Assembly (NCBI GenBank): GCA_001914195.1
Contig: MKYF01000036.1
Span: 1-54,005 of the forward strand
DNA length: 54,005 nucleotides
Reading direction: 5' to 3'
From: Streptococcus mitis
GTDB lineage: Bacteria; Bacillota; Bacilli; Lactobacillales; Streptococcaceae
How positions within the stretch are numbered: the stretch's first letter is position 1; every line of letters starts with the position of its first letter. The position numbers and the translations under genes were made by a program. Shown piece after piece: positions 26,154-35,271 of the stretch. A model generated the notes under the pieces. That model was not told where the DNA came from. It worked only from the letters and a program-made list of their open reading frames with translations, and did not search any database.

Positions 26154-27106
26154 TTCAATTTACTTTTAATTAAGGCTGAGTAATAATTCTCAGAATCACA
26201 TTTTATTTTTGTATCTAATTTATAAGTCGTTTTAAAAATTTTCGTATTTTCTGAAATATGTTTCCATATGTTCCTATCAAATTTTTCAGAAAAATGACTT
26301 TCAAGCCAAAACAAATTCAAATTTGTTGATTCCAATTCCAACATTTGTTTTTTTATCTCGGTATTTGTATCAAATGCTATATCAAAAATATAGTCAATCA
26401 ATAAATAATCAATGACATAATCAAATTTTTTAAAATATTCAAAGAAAAAATCACGAGTAAATTCGTATAACGAACTATTCCCTGATAATAAAAATGTCTT
26501 CCATCGATTCTTGGAAACATTTGGAGAATAATCTGTCATCTCACCAGTCTTTATTGTAAAATAAGATTTAGAAAAGTTATCCCATTTAAAAGACGAATGA
26601 ATAAACACAGTTGAATCAATCCAAGTTCCCCCATACTGCGAAAGAAGACAAACACGTATTATATCTGAAATATAGCCTTTTTTAATTTTTAATTTTAGAT
26701 ATTCAGGAATTTTAACATAGTGCTCAAAGGTGGATTCGTCTAAACAATAAAATTCAAAACCATTTTCATGAGCTAATTTTTTCATATTATCTAAACAATA
26801 CTTTACAATTTCAGGAGCATTATCATAACCTTGCCACCACAATGTCCAAATAATTTTTTTATTTTCGAGATTATCTTGAGTAAAATTATAATTTTCTACA
26901 AATTCATCAAAATGTAGTTTTAGAAATTCTTTTGTTTTCTGGTGACGTTTTTCGCAAAAAAATCTTGCTTGATTTTCACCTATCACGTTTGGTACTTGTC
27001 CCAAAAATTTTCCTAAAAGTTGCCAATTTAAAACATTTGAAGGAAAATATTTTTTCTTATTTTTAATATCTAAATAGTAAGCTTGTGCTTTTCTAATCTT
27101 ACTCAC
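26150..27106 (-). CDS. Capsular polysaccharide synthesis glycosyltransferase (Caps_synth / GT32-like)
   Basis: This 318-aa protein has the family pattern IIWTLWWQGYDNAP (85-98) and SDIIRVCLLSQYGGTWID (147-164), where the final D with the preceding residues forms the metal/nucleotide-sugar site of GT32/DXD-type transferases. No membrane helix is apparent. The start is GTG with AGGAGAG upstream, and it overlaps the end of the LicD gene by 8 nt. The sugar transferred is unknown. Confidence 0.83.
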   Translation of the reverse strand: MSKIRKAQAYYLDIKNKKKYFPSNVLNWQLLGKFLGQVPNVIGENQARFFCEKRHQKTKEFLKLHFDEFVENYNFTQDNLENKKIIWTLWWQGYDNAPEIVKYCLDNMKKLAHENGFEFYCLDESTFEHYVKIPEYLKLKIKKGYISDIIRVCLLSQYGGTWIDSTVFIHSSFKWDNFSKSYFTIKTGEMTDYSPNVSKNRWKTFLLSGNSSLYEFTRDFFFEYFKKFDYVIDYLLIDYIFDIAFDTNTEIKKQMLELESTNLNLFWLESHFSEKFDRNIWKHISENTKIFKTTYKLDTKIKCDSENYYSALIKSKLK

Positions 27107-27935
27107 CTATACTCTCTCCTAAACTTATAACTCTATATTGATGAGGAAGTCTTTGTTCAATTGGAGGTAATGTCATATAATTATTTCCATATATTGCTTT
27201 GAGGTAATCTTTATATTTATTTGGACAGTTCAGTTTTATTCCTTCAAAATCTAATTTAACAGGTTCACCAAAATAACAACTTGGTACTAACTCACGAAGT
27301 TTATATGCCCCTGTAAAATTACCTGCATAACCCTCCATCACTGAATATTTCTTTATAGCTTTTATATATTTATATTGTTGTTTTTCAAACGATAAAAAAT
27401 TTTCTATTTTTAAACGATCTGCTATTTTGATTATCAATTTTTCATGCCAAGGTCTATCAGTTTTATTCTGATTTACAATATTATTAAACTGAGATAATTG
27501 AACCATCATTCGTCTGTATAAATACCTTTTTTCATGAATTTTTTTCTTTATACCTTTGCTGGGTAAGCCATCTATTGGAAATATATCAATCCACAAACTT
27601 TCTTCTTGTTCGACATTACTATAATTCATCACTATTCTTGTTGAAGTATCTCGAATCACAGAAAATGCTTTTCTATATCCTGGTGTATCCTCACTTAAAA
27701 ACTGATACTTACCATTAATTTGTTCAGTAGCAATTTGTTTAAATCGTTCATAATCCTCTCTTGGCATACCCAAATCGATATCATCATCCCAAGGTATAAA
27801 ACCTGCATGCCTCACAGCACCTAACAAGGTTCCACCCAAAGCATAATATGTCAGGTCATTATTTTCACAGATATCTATAAATAATTTTAACAACTCTATA
27901 ATTTTACTTTGAATAATTTCTATCTCTGATTTCAT
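27099..27935 (-). CDS. LicD-family phosphotransferase
   Basis: This 278-aa protein has the LicD signature GGTLLGAVRH (34-43) and PWDDDID (48-54), the metal-binding core of a nucleotidyltransferase-like fold. LicD enzymes transfer phosphocholine, and relatives transfer other phospho-alcohols, from CDP-activated donors to glycans. Within a capsule locus it suggests a phosphodiester-linked substituent. No CDP-donor synthesis gene is present here, so the donor would come from elsewhere, for example the lic genes that make CDP-choline (inference). The ribosome site is weak (GAGAGAAATTGG about ten bases from ATG). Confidence 0.87.
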   Translation of the reverse strand: MKSEIEIIQSKIIELLKLFIDICENNDLTYYALGGTLLGAVRHAGFIPWDDDIDLGMPREDYERFKQIATEQINGKYQFLSEDTPGYRKAFSVIRDTSTRIVMNYSNVEQEESLWIDIFPIDGLPSKGIKKKIHEKRYLYRRMMVQLSQFNNIVNQNKTDRPWHEKLIIKIADRLKIENFLSFEKQQYKYIKAIKKYSVMEGYAGNFTGAYKLRELVPSCYFGEPVKLDFEGIKLNCPNKYKDYLKAIYGNNYMTLPPIEQRLPHQYRVISLGESIGE

Positions 27936-27986
27936 TTATTGACCAATTTCTCTCAATCTTTTCTAGTAAAATAGTCTATATAATTA

Positions 27987-28778
27987 TTAGAAACTCTGTC
28001 CATATTTCTTTCCAAAAAATTTCGCCATTAAAAATGACTTCCCTTTTTTAAACAAGTCAATCTTTTCCATGTACATAAAAGGAACTTCTTTAATATTTAG
28101 ATTGTTTTTATCTAACCACACATTAAATAGTAGTTCACTAACTCTTCCAAATAATCTAGCTTCAAAATTAGTTAACCCTGATAAATCCATACTTTCATAC
28201 ATACTATCCAAAATAGGAAATAGCCAAGAAAAATAATCGTCTGCCAGTTCTTTTTTCATAATGAACATGTTAAACATATATCCGCTTCTTTGTTTCATTA
28301 CCTTATCAAAACTAGAGAGATATTCTGGATTCTTCATTTCAATCATTTTTCTAGCTAAATCTAAATGAGAACCATCAAAAGTATGGTCGTAATGAGAATA
28401 AAGAGTTTCAATATAATATTTTCTTCTTTTAGGAACGATGACTTCTGAGTTCTCTAACAATTTCTCCACTTCAAACCTATTTAAAATTACATCATCAATA
28501 TTTATTGATTCGTTGTACCCTTTAGTCATTTTAGTAAAATAACGACGATAGTGTACCAAACCTAAATAGTCGCACTCTAAGTTTCTCCAAGCCCAATAGA
28601 GACCTGTAAGTTCACAATAGTACGGGTTTAAGGTTGAAATGTTTTCTCCAGAATTATCACCTTGAAATCCTAAATTTTCCTTTCCTTCACATCCTACGTG
28701 AATTGGTAGATATACACTTGTATCAGCGGGCATTTTATATTTTTTATGTGTTGCTACTAATATTTTTACATTCTTCAT
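27987..28778 (-). CDS. DUF4422 domain glycosyltransferase
   Basis: This 263-aa protein has the DUF4422 pattern: KILVATHKKYKMP at the start, YLPIHVGC (23-30), then GLYWAWRNL and LGLVHYRRYF (72-81). Proteins of this family occur as second-step glycosyltransferases in streptococcal capsule and receptor-polysaccharide loci. Position directly after the initiating transferase, with one base between them, fits addition of the second sugar (inference). No clear ribosome site of its own is visible, so it is probably translationally coupled. Confidence 0.78.
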   Translation of the reverse strand: MKNVKILVATHKKYKMPADTSVYLPIHVGCEGKENLGFQGDNSGENISTLNPYYCELTGLYWAWRNLECDYLGLVHYRRYFTKMTKGYNESINIDDVILNRFEVEKLLENSEVIVPKRRKYYIETLYSHYDHTFDGSHLDLARKMIEMKNPEYLSSFDKVMKQRSGYMFNMFIMKKELADDYFSWLFPILDSMYESMDLSGLTNFEARLFGRVSELLFNVWLDKNNLNIKEVPFMYMEKIDLFKKGKSFLMAKFFGKKYGQSF

Positions 28779-28779
28779 A

Positions 28780-29412
28780 TTAATTATTATTACCCATTAA
28801 AACTGTATAAAATCCCTTCAAAATAAGCACGAAATCAGTCTTGAAGGATACATTGTCAATATATAATAAATCTAGATTCATTCTATCACCAAAAGGCATG
28901 TCATTTTTATTTGGCGTAACTTGCCAATAACAAAGCAAACCAGGTTTCACAGACAATCTTTTAGACATCTTTAAAGTATTATCCGTTTCTTTATGAGTAA
29001 AAATATGATGAGTTATCTCAAACTCTTGTAATGGACGGGGTCCCACTATAGCCATATCACCCTTTATAATATTCACTAATTGAGGCAATTCATCAATTGA
29101 AAGTTTTCGTATCACTTTACCGACTTTTGTAGTCATACTTTGAGAATGTCCTTTAAAATTTAGACGATCAGTTTTACCACTATTAATACTTTCCTTTATT
29201 CTCTGATCAGCATCTTCATACATGCTCCGAAACTTTATTACTTTGAATTTTTTTCCATTTAAACCAACTCTATCTTGTAAATAGAAAACATCTCCTGGAT
29301 CTTCTATCCAAATAGCCAGAATCGTTATAGGAATAATCGGTATGATTATCAAGGTAATAAATAGGAAAAACGCCAAAAATCTATCTAAAGTATTTTTTAA
29401 AATCAAATACAT
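28780..29412 (-). CDS. Initiating sugar-1-phosphate transferase (short, WcjG/WciI-like)
   Basis: This 210-aa bacterial sugar transferase has one N-terminal membrane segment (about 12-34) and the catalytic domain with FYLQDRVGLNGKKFKVIKFRSM, KLSIDELPQL and IVGPRPL. It places the first sugar phosphate on undecaprenyl phosphate. It lacks the four-helix N-terminal half of WchA (about 450 aa), so it belongs to the short class that often uses Gal-, GalNAc- or FucNAc-type donors and not glucose. The donor here is not decidable. The start follows the wze stop by 10 nt with no obvious Shine-Dalgarno. Confidence 0.88.
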   Translation of the reverse strand: MYLILKNTLDRFLAFFLFITLIIIPIIPITILAIWIEDPGDVFYLQDRVGLNGKKFKVIKFRSMYEDADQRIKESINSGKTDRLNFKGHSQSMTTKVGKVIRKLSIDELPQLVNIIKGDMAIVGPRPLQEFEITHHIFTHKETDNTLKMSKRLSVKPGLLCYWQVTPNKNDMPFGDRMNLDLLYIDNVSFKTDFVLILKGFYTVLMGNNN

Positions 29413-29422
29413 TTTTAACTAA

Positions 29423-30115
29423 TTATTTCTTCCCATAAGCTCCATAGGAACCATAGACTCCATAAGCTCCATATTTTTCAACTTCTGTGTTAAATTTATT
29501 TAGAACTACACCTAAACATGGAATTCCAGTTTGTTCTAACTGTTCTTTAGCCTTTAAGACATCACGTCGTTTCGTCTCTCCAGCTGCCGTTACCAAGATA
29601 GAAGCATCACATTTTTGCGTAATGATGGTAGCATCAATGACCATCCCAATCGGTGCCGTATCGACAATGACATAGTCAAAATACTTACGCAAGGTATCAA
29701 TCATGGTATGGAAATTTTCACTCTGCAGGAGGGCTGTTGGGTTAGGTGATACAGGACCTGCCTGAATAACAAATAAATTTTCAACATTGGTATCACAAAG
29801 TCCATGAGAGAGGTCTGCGGTCCCTGCCAAAAAGTCAGTCAATCCAGTAATTTTTTCTCTTGACTTGAAGACACCAGACATAACTGAATTACGGATATCC
29901 GCATCTACTAGTAATGTTTTATAGCCTGCACGCGCGAAAGCCCAGGCGATATTAGTTGACGTTGTAGACTTCCCTTCACCAGGTTTGACAGATGAAATGG
30001 CAAGAACTTTCAAATCATCACCACTTAATTGAATATTGGTGCGCAAAGCATTGTAATGTTCTTCAGCTTTTTTTGCAAAAACCAAATGCTTTTGTGCGAT
30101 TTCTAATGTTGGCAT
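29423..30115 (-). CDS. wze: Tyrosine autokinase Wze (CpsD)
   Basis: This 230-aa BY-kinase controls chain length and export together with Wzd. Walker A KPGEGKSTT (44-52), Walker A' LLVDADIR and Walker B VIVDTAP are intact. The C-terminus carries the repeated tyrosine cluster YGAYGVYGSYGAYG (about 215-228) that is autophosphorylated. It needs the membrane protein Wzd for activity and is dephosphorylated by Wzh. GGGAG precedes the ATG. The gene is part of the conserved wzg-wzh-wzd-wze block. Confidence 0.97.
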   Translation of the reverse strand: MPTLEIAQKHLVFAKKAEEHYNALRTNIQLSGDDLKVLAISSVKPGEGKSTTSTNIAWAFARAGYKTLLVDADIRNSVMSGVFKSREKITGLTDFLAGTADLSHGLCDTNVENLFVIQAGPVSPNPTALLQSENFHTMIDTLRKYFDYVIVDTAPIGMVIDATIITQKCDASILVTAAGETKRRDVLKAKEQLEQTGIPCLGVVLNKFNTEVEKYGAYGVYGSYGAYGKK

Positions 30116-30125
30116 ATTTTCTCCC

Positions 30126-30818
30126 TTATTTTAACTTATTCAAATCTGGAACAATTCCTAAAAGTGCAACATGCATTACTTCTTCCACATCTTCTGGTCG
30201 TTTGACACGATCGTCCAATAATTCAAGTAATAAGACCAAAATAACCATCACTGCTCCACCTGCTAAAAAAGCAAGTAAGGTATTTCGACGAATATTAGGT
30301 GAGGATGGTGTTAGGGCTGGTCTCGCTTCCTCTAGTGTAGTCACATCTGATACACGAGTAACTTTAATAATTTTTTCAGCAGCTACCTCACGAAGAGCAT
30401 TGGCGATACGACTCGCTTCTTCTGGTTGATCATCCTTTACAACAATCGATACAATACGAGTATCCAGAGGCACTGTTACTTGAATCTTCTTACTTAATCC
30501 TTTGCCTGATTGCTCTAATTTAAGATTTGAAATGACTTTCTCCAGTACATCTTGCGAAAGGATAATTTCCTTATAGTCTTTTACCAGGTAAGTACCAGCC
30601 TGCAAATCCTGATTGGTCAACCCTGCATTTTCTGATTGATTTCGATTGACCACATAAATCCGTGTCGTACTCGAATACTCAGGTGTCAGTACAAAACTAC
30701 TTACACCAAAAGCAACTAAAGCCGCCACAATCGCCGTTAGGATAATAGCGATTTTCTTCTTCCAAAGGATTTTAAATAATTGAACAATGTCAATTGCGAT
30801 TTCTTTATTTTCTTTCAT
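30126..30818 (-). CDS. wzd: Capsule chain-length regulator Wzd (CpsC)
   Basis: This 230-aa polysaccharide co-polymerase has two transmembrane helices (about 21-43 and 178-200) around an extracellular domain (Wzz fold). It activates the separate kinase Wze. EIDVVQLFKILWKKK-type and DDQPEEASRIANALREVA segments are characteristic. GGAG lies five bases before the ATG, and it is spaced 8 nt from wzh. Confidence 0.96.
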   Translation of the reverse strand: MKENKEIAIDIVQLFKILWKKKIAIILTAIVAALVAFGVSSFVLTPEYSSTTRIYVVNRNQSENAGLTNQDLQAGTYLVKDYKEIILSQDVLEKVISNLKLEQSGKGLSKKIQVTVPLDTRIVSIVVKDDQPEEASRIANALREVAAEKIIKVTRVSDVTTLEEARPALTPSSPNIRRNTLLAFLAGGAVMVILVLLLELLDDRVKRPEDVEEVMHVALLGIVPDLNKLK

Positions 30819-30826
30819 GTCAACTC

Positions 30827-31558
30827 CTAAATAATTTGATCAGCTAAGATGAAGCGAGGATTTTCGATAAATAATTCTCTCGCCTTTCTTTCACCGTATT
30901 GTTTTGAGACGATCTCATAAGCTTCTTTCATATAAGGCGGTCTTTGGTCTAAATTGTGCATATCACTAGCAACAAAATGAACCAAGTCACGCTCTAGAAA
31001 ATAGCGAGCTCGTTTCTTCATAAATTTATATTTATCCCCAAATAACTTTGGTTTTAAAATGCTTGAACTATTGATTTGAGTGTAGCAGCCCATATCAATC
31101 AATTCTTTCACACGCTTTTCATTATTCTCTAATTCATGGTAGCGTTCAATGTGGGCAATCACAGGCGTTATCCCAAGCATGAGAACATTGCTCAAAGCAG
31201 TATGGATTTCCCTGTAAGGGGTAGCCATGCTAAACTCAATGAGTGCGTATCGCGTTCCATTTAGACTTGGGATCACCTGCTCTTCTAGTTTCTCAAGAAT
31301 ATCACTAGTATAATAAATTTCTGCTCCATAGAGAATGGTCAAATCTGGAGCCACTTCCTTGGCTATCTCCTTAACTTCTTGGAAATTTGCCTCTATTGTC
31401 TCCTCAGGTGTCTCAAACATTCCTTTTCGTCTATGTGATGTCGATACAATAGTCCTTACTCCTTGCCTGTAAGCTTCTGTCAAAAGCGCCTTGCTTTCTT
31501 GCTTCGTTTTAGGACCATCATCCACACCAAATACAATATGCGAATGAATATCAATCAT
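30827..31558 (-). CDS. wzh: Tyrosine-protein phosphatase Wzh (CpsB)
   Basis: This 243-aa PHP-family, manganese-dependent phosphatase acts on Wze. Metal ligands are visible in MIDIHSHIVFGVDDGP (His5, His7, Asp13) and further in AHIERYHE and FVASDMHN. It starts 6 nt after the wzg stop. AAGGA within the end of wzg is the likely ribosome site. Confidence 0.96.
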   Translation of the reverse strand: MIDIHSHIVFGVDDGPKTKQESKALLTEAYRQGVRTIVSTSHRRKGMFETPEETIEANFQEVKEIAKEVAPDLTILYGAEIYYTSDILEKLEEQVIPSLNGTRYALIEFSMATPYREIHTALSNVLMLGITPVIAHIERYHELENNEKRVKELIDMGCYTQINSSSILKPKLFGDKYKFMKKRARYFLERDLVHFVASDMHNLDQRPPYMKEAYEIVSKQYGERKARELFIENPRFILADQII

Positions 31559-31564
31559 TTTGTC

Positions 31565-33013
31565 TTATTTTCCTTCCATCACATCTTTGATAGCAGCCTT
31601 GACTGACTCTAAACTGCTATCACTTATCTCCATCATGTAGAGGTTACTGTCAGGCATGGCATAGGATGGCAAATCCATACGCCCTGTTCCTTTAAGATCT
31701 TGCGAATTGATCTTATAAGTTCCACCACTCTCAAGTTGGGCATTGACCAAGTTTATCATGGTTTCAAGCGGCATATTGGTTTGCACGGAATCTTGTAGCC
31801 CCTTAATAATACTGTCATAATTTTTCAAAGCTTCTGTAGAGGTTAACTTTTGCAAAATAGCCACAATGACCTTTTGCTGGTTACGACCACGATCCCGGTC
31901 TCCATCTGCCAGAGAATAGCGCTCACGCACAAAGCCAAGAGCGTCTTTCGAATCCAAATGTAATGTACCTACTGGATAATTTTTCCCATTATTTGTATGT
32001 GCATCAAACTCTTGATCATTATAGACGTCAACTCCACCAAGGACATCAATCAATTTCAAGAAAGAGGTGAAATTCAAACGAGCGTAGTAGTTTAAGTCAA
32101 TGCCGTAGAGATTTTCCAGTGTGTGAATGGAAGCATCTACACCATAAATCCCTGCATGGGTTAACTTATCTTTTTGGTTGTTGCCACCATCTGCAATTGG
32201 AACATAGGAATCACGAGGGGTTGTTGTCAAGAGAATTTTTTTAGTTTCGCGATTCACTGTCATAATGATATTGACATCAGACCGAGAAACCGAACTGATT
32301 GGACCATAAGTATCAATTCCACTGATATAAACGTTGAAACTGTCACCTTTGACATCTTTTGGAGTTTCAACCGTCTTGGTTAATTCTTTAGTATAGATTT
32401 TCTTAATTTTTGAAGCATAGTCTGGATATTCTGATTCGATAATATTTTCAAAGACACTGTTTAGAATGATTGCCTTTGTATCCCCAGCTAGCAGGCTCTT
32501 ATAGGCCGCAAGATAGGAGCTACTTTCTTCGACTGTCAGTTCTTTATTTTGAGTAGCTTTCAGATCATTCAACAACTGTTGGATATTATCCTTATCTGTC
32601 CCAGTAGGCCCCGTTACACTGGTCACTTGACTAATATTATCAATTGGACTATCTGCTAGCACAGCAATACTCATCGAATAATTTGAGTAGTTAGATGTCG
32701 CATTCAGGCGACTGGTAAATCCAATGAACTGCCCTACAGCAAAGAGAGAAGTACCATTAATCAAAATACCCAGTAATAATAAAATCAGTGTCAGATTTTT
32801 AACTTTCCTGGACCGAATTAAAAAGAAACACAAGATGGCTAAAGCCACAATTAAGACGGTAACTACTATATTGAGATATCGGAAGGCTAGCATATTGTAC
32901 TTGAAAATCAAAAACAATAAAAAGACTGCTAGTACTGCATAGATAGCTAGTAACCCCCAACTAATCACTATTTTTGTTTTACTCTGACGAGCTCGCTTCG
33001 AAGATCTACTCAC
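31565..33013 (-). CDS. wzg: LytR-CpsA-Psr family protein Wzg (CpsA)
   Basis: This 482-aa membrane protein has three N-terminal helices (about 15-37, 41-66, 73-96), an accessory domain and the LCP catalytic domain with TTPRDSYVP, GVDVYNDQEF and FVRERYSLADGDRDRGRNQQ. LCP enzymes attach capsule polymer to peptidoglycan. The first gene of the operon, it starts with GTG after AGAGGT. Start and length agree with pneumococcal Wzg. Confidence 0.96.
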   Translation of the reverse strand: MSRSSKRARQSKTKIVISWGLLAIYAVLAVFLLFLIFKYNMLAFRYLNIVVTVLIVALAILCFFLIRSRKVKNLTLILLLLGILINGTSLFAVGQFIGFTSRLNATSNYSNYSMSIAVLADSPIDNISQVTSVTGPTGTDKDNIQQLLNDLKATQNKELTVEESSSYLAAYKSLLAGDTKAIILNSVFENIIESEYPDYASKIKKIYTKELTKTVETPKDVKGDSFNVYISGIDTYGPISSVSRSDVNIIMTVNRETKKILLTTTPRDSYVPIADGGNNQKDKLTHAGIYGVDASIHTLENLYGIDLNYYARLNFTSFLKLIDVLGGVDVYNDQEFDAHTNNGKNYPVGTLHLDSKDALGFVRERYSLADGDRDRGRNQQKVIVAILQKLTSTEALKNYDSIIKGLQDSVQTNMPLETMINLVNAQLESGGTYKINSQDLKGTGRMDLPSYAMPDSNLYMMEISDSSLESVKAAIKDVMEGK

Positions 33014-33047
33014 GATATACCTCTATTATCAATTTTTATTTCATTTT

Positions 33048-33056
33048 ATTATATCA
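33048..33056 (-). promoter_or_regulatory. Capsule operon promoter, extended -10
   Basis: On the minus strand TGATATAAT is an extended -10 element about 35 bp upstream of the wzg GTG. No consensus -35 is seen at the expected position. The 190-bp region up to the AliB-like gene contains only this element and the terminator of the lipoprotein gene. Confidence 0.65.
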
Positions 33057-33159
33057 TAAAAAATACACTTGTGAGATAAATCCACTTAGGTAAAACCTTT
33101 TTATCTTCTTTCCGAAACATTCTTTTTAATTTGCAAGCAATTACATTAATAAATTTACT

Positions 33160-33198
33160 ATATAAAAATTAAAACGAAGTCCCTTACGGAACCTCGTT
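33160..33198 (-). terminator. Terminator of the AliB-like gene
   Basis: On the minus strand an 11-bp stem (complements of 33188-33198 and 33173-33183, two G-U pairs, GTAA loop) is followed by TTTTAATTTTTA. It separates the lipoprotein transcript from the capsule promoter. Confidence 0.8.
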
Positions 33199-33203
33199 CA
33201 TCT

Positions 33204-35162
33204 TTATTTAACATGTTTTTCTGCTTCTTTTTGAGCTTTTTCGATTGCTTTTTTGCTTTCTTGCTCCCATTTAGTCTTAGCTTCCTCATACTGTTTGGTT
33301 GTTACAGTATCTTTTTGCAGTTTCATGTACTTGTAGTTATTTCCGTCACCCTTGATGCCGACTAGTGAATAGCCTCTTGTAAATGGTGTTACTTTGGTTA
33401 CAGATGCTGTTCCACCATTTGACATAGCTGACATGATTAGAGAATTGTCAATCATCCAAGCTTGAGCTTCAGCGTATTTTTCATAGCGTTTGGTTACATC
33501 TTTATTTTCATTATCTGCATCTTTGAGCATCTTAGTGTAAGTATCCAGACCTAGGCTAGCAATTTTTGCCTTATCTTCCTTGGCATCTAGACCAAAAATC
33601 TTGAGATAGAATCCATCCTCTGCATTGAAAGGATTGAGATAAGTTGATGGATCTTGGTAATCACCTACCCAACCATCAAAGCTCAAATCGTAATCCCGAT
33701 CAGCTGGTGTTGGTGCTAAGAAGGCTACGTTATTAAAATCATCTGTTGAAAGTTGTTGAACATCAATGACAATATTATCAGCACCCAAAACTGATTCAAG
33801 AGTCTGTTTTACAGAGTTCATACCTGTCACAGCATTCTTATTCGTCTGATCAACTGCCACATCCAAGTGAATAGGGAATGTTACACCTTGACTTGCCAAT
33901 TCTTTTTTAGCATCCGCAAATTTTGCTTGGGCTTTTTCTTTATTAAAATAGGCATCTTGAGCATCTGCTAGGTTCATACCTGCCCACTCTGTTCCATAGT
34001 TAACCAATTTAGAAGCGACTACTTCTCCAAAGGTCTTGTCTCCAACTTGGACAAATGTAGGAGGCACTAGGGTGTTACGGAGGGTCTTGCTAGCTGCTTC
34101 TTCCCCATTTGACTGAGCAGAGTAAGCTGTTCGGTCCAAGGCAAAGTTCACTGCTTGACGGAAGTTTTTGTTCAAGACAGCTGTCTCAGTTGACTTCTTC
34201 TGCTCATCTGTCGTTTTAGCAGTATGATTGTAAGCCTTACGATTGACGTTGAAATTGAAATACCAAGAAGTCTTGTCCTGCAAGCTATAGACGATATTAT
34301 CTTTATATTTCTCCTTGGTCTTGGCAAAGTTTGAACTATTTGGATAAACCCCAGCGATAGAATAGGCTCCACTTTCAAAGTTACGGATAGTCAATTCTTG
34401 GTCGGAACCATCAAAGTAAGCCAATTTCACGTGTTCAATCGATACTTTGTCATGATCATAGTAATGCGGATTTTTCACATACTCAATAGATGATTTTGAT
34501 GTGAAATCTTTTAACAAGTAAGGTCCACTGTAGAGAATACTATCTGGAGATAGGGTACCAAAATCTTTTCCTTTTGAGTTTAGAAACTCTTCATTCACTG
34601 GGAAAAGAATACTGTTGGTTGTTTTTGAATTCCAGTAAGGTTCTGGACGTGCCAAAGTATACTCAATAGTCTGGTCGTCGATGGCCTTCACCCCAACCTT
34701 AGAAAAGTCAGAATCCGCTCCTGTAATATAATCATTCAAGCCCTTGATCGAGTTTTGAATCAAGTCAATGGCCTGAGATTTATTATCCACTGCGTACTTT
34801 ATCCCTGTCACAAAATCCTGTGCCTTGACTGGAGCGTACTCTTCACCGTCAGCTGTGAACCATTTGGCATCTTTTCTCAGTTTATAAGTATAAGTCAGAC
34901 CGTCGCTTGAAACAGACCAGTCTTCTGCCAAAGACGGAACTAGGTTCCCATGATTGTCATTTTCAAGCAAACCATCAACTAGGTTAGTAATAATAGCTGT
35001 ATTATCAGCGTAATAGTCTAATAGGTAGTTAAAAGTAGTTGGATTTCCACTAAAGGTTGATGAGTAAGTTTTTGTATCTGAACCTGATTGTCCGCAAGCA
35101 GCTAAAAACAAGGCAGCCGCAAAAGTCAGACCTGCACTAAGGACACGCTTTTTTGTCTTCAT
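33204..35162 (-). CDS. AliB-like oligopeptide-binding lipoprotein
   Basis: This 652-aa SBP family 5 protein has lipobox LFLAAC (Cys23). It is closely related to AliA over most of its length (NDNHGNLVPSLAEDW, EYAPVKAQDFVTG, RKNFRQAV-like segments, and the C-terminal AEKHVK). It should bind peptides for the Ami permease, and relatives (AliB, AliC, AliD) differ in peptide specificity. A gene of this type lies between dexB and wzg in some commensal and non-typeable strains but not in most encapsulated pneumococci. AAGGAG precedes the ATG. I cannot say which Ali subclass it belongs to. Confidence 0.85.
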   Translation of the reverse strand: MKTKKRVLSAGLTFAAALFLAACGQSGSDTKTYSSTFSGNPTTFNYLLDYYADNTAIITNLVDGLLENDNHGNLVPSLAEDWSVSSDGLTYTYKLRKDAKWFTADGEEYAPVKAQDFVTGIKYAVDNKSQAIDLIQNSIKGLNDYITGADSDFSKVGVKAIDDQTIEYTLARPEPYWNSKTTNSILFPVNEEFLNSKGKDFGTLSPDSILYSGPYLLKDFTSKSSIEYVKNPHYYDHDKVSIEHVKLAYFDGSDQELTIRNFESGAYSIAGVYPNSSNFAKTKEKYKDNIVYSLQDKTSWYFNFNVNRKAYNHTAKTTDEQKKSTETAVLNKNFRQAVNFALDRTAYSAQSNGEEAASKTLRNTLVPPTFVQVGDKTFGEVVASKLVNYGTEWAGMNLADAQDAYFNKEKAQAKFADAKKELASQGVTFPIHLDVAVDQTNKNAVTGMNSVKQTLESVLGADNIVIDVQQLSTDDFNNVAFLAPTPADRDYDLSFDGWVGDYQDPSTYLNPFNAEDGFYLKIFGLDAKEDKAKIASLGLDTYTKMLKDADNENKDVTKRYEKYAEAQAWMIDNSLIMSAMSNGGTASVTKVTPFTRGYSLVGIKGDGNNYKYMKLQKDTVTTKQYEEAKTKWEQESKKAIEKAQKEAEKHVK

Positions 35163-35201
35163 CTTCTTTCTCCTTTATGTTAGTTTTTATAACATAAGAT
35201 T

Positions 35202-35230
35202 ATTTTACCAAAATAGTGGGAATTTGTAAA
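35202..35230 (-). promoter_or_regulatory. Promoter of the AliB-like gene
   Basis: On the minus strand TTTACA (complement of 35225-35230) and TAAAAT (complement of 35202-35207) are 17 bp apart, with TGG before the -10 (extended type). They lie about 40 bp before the ATG. Confidence 0.75.
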
Positions 35231-35271
35231 GTTAATTGAATTTCGAGAATGAAAGTTTATAAACTTTAGTC

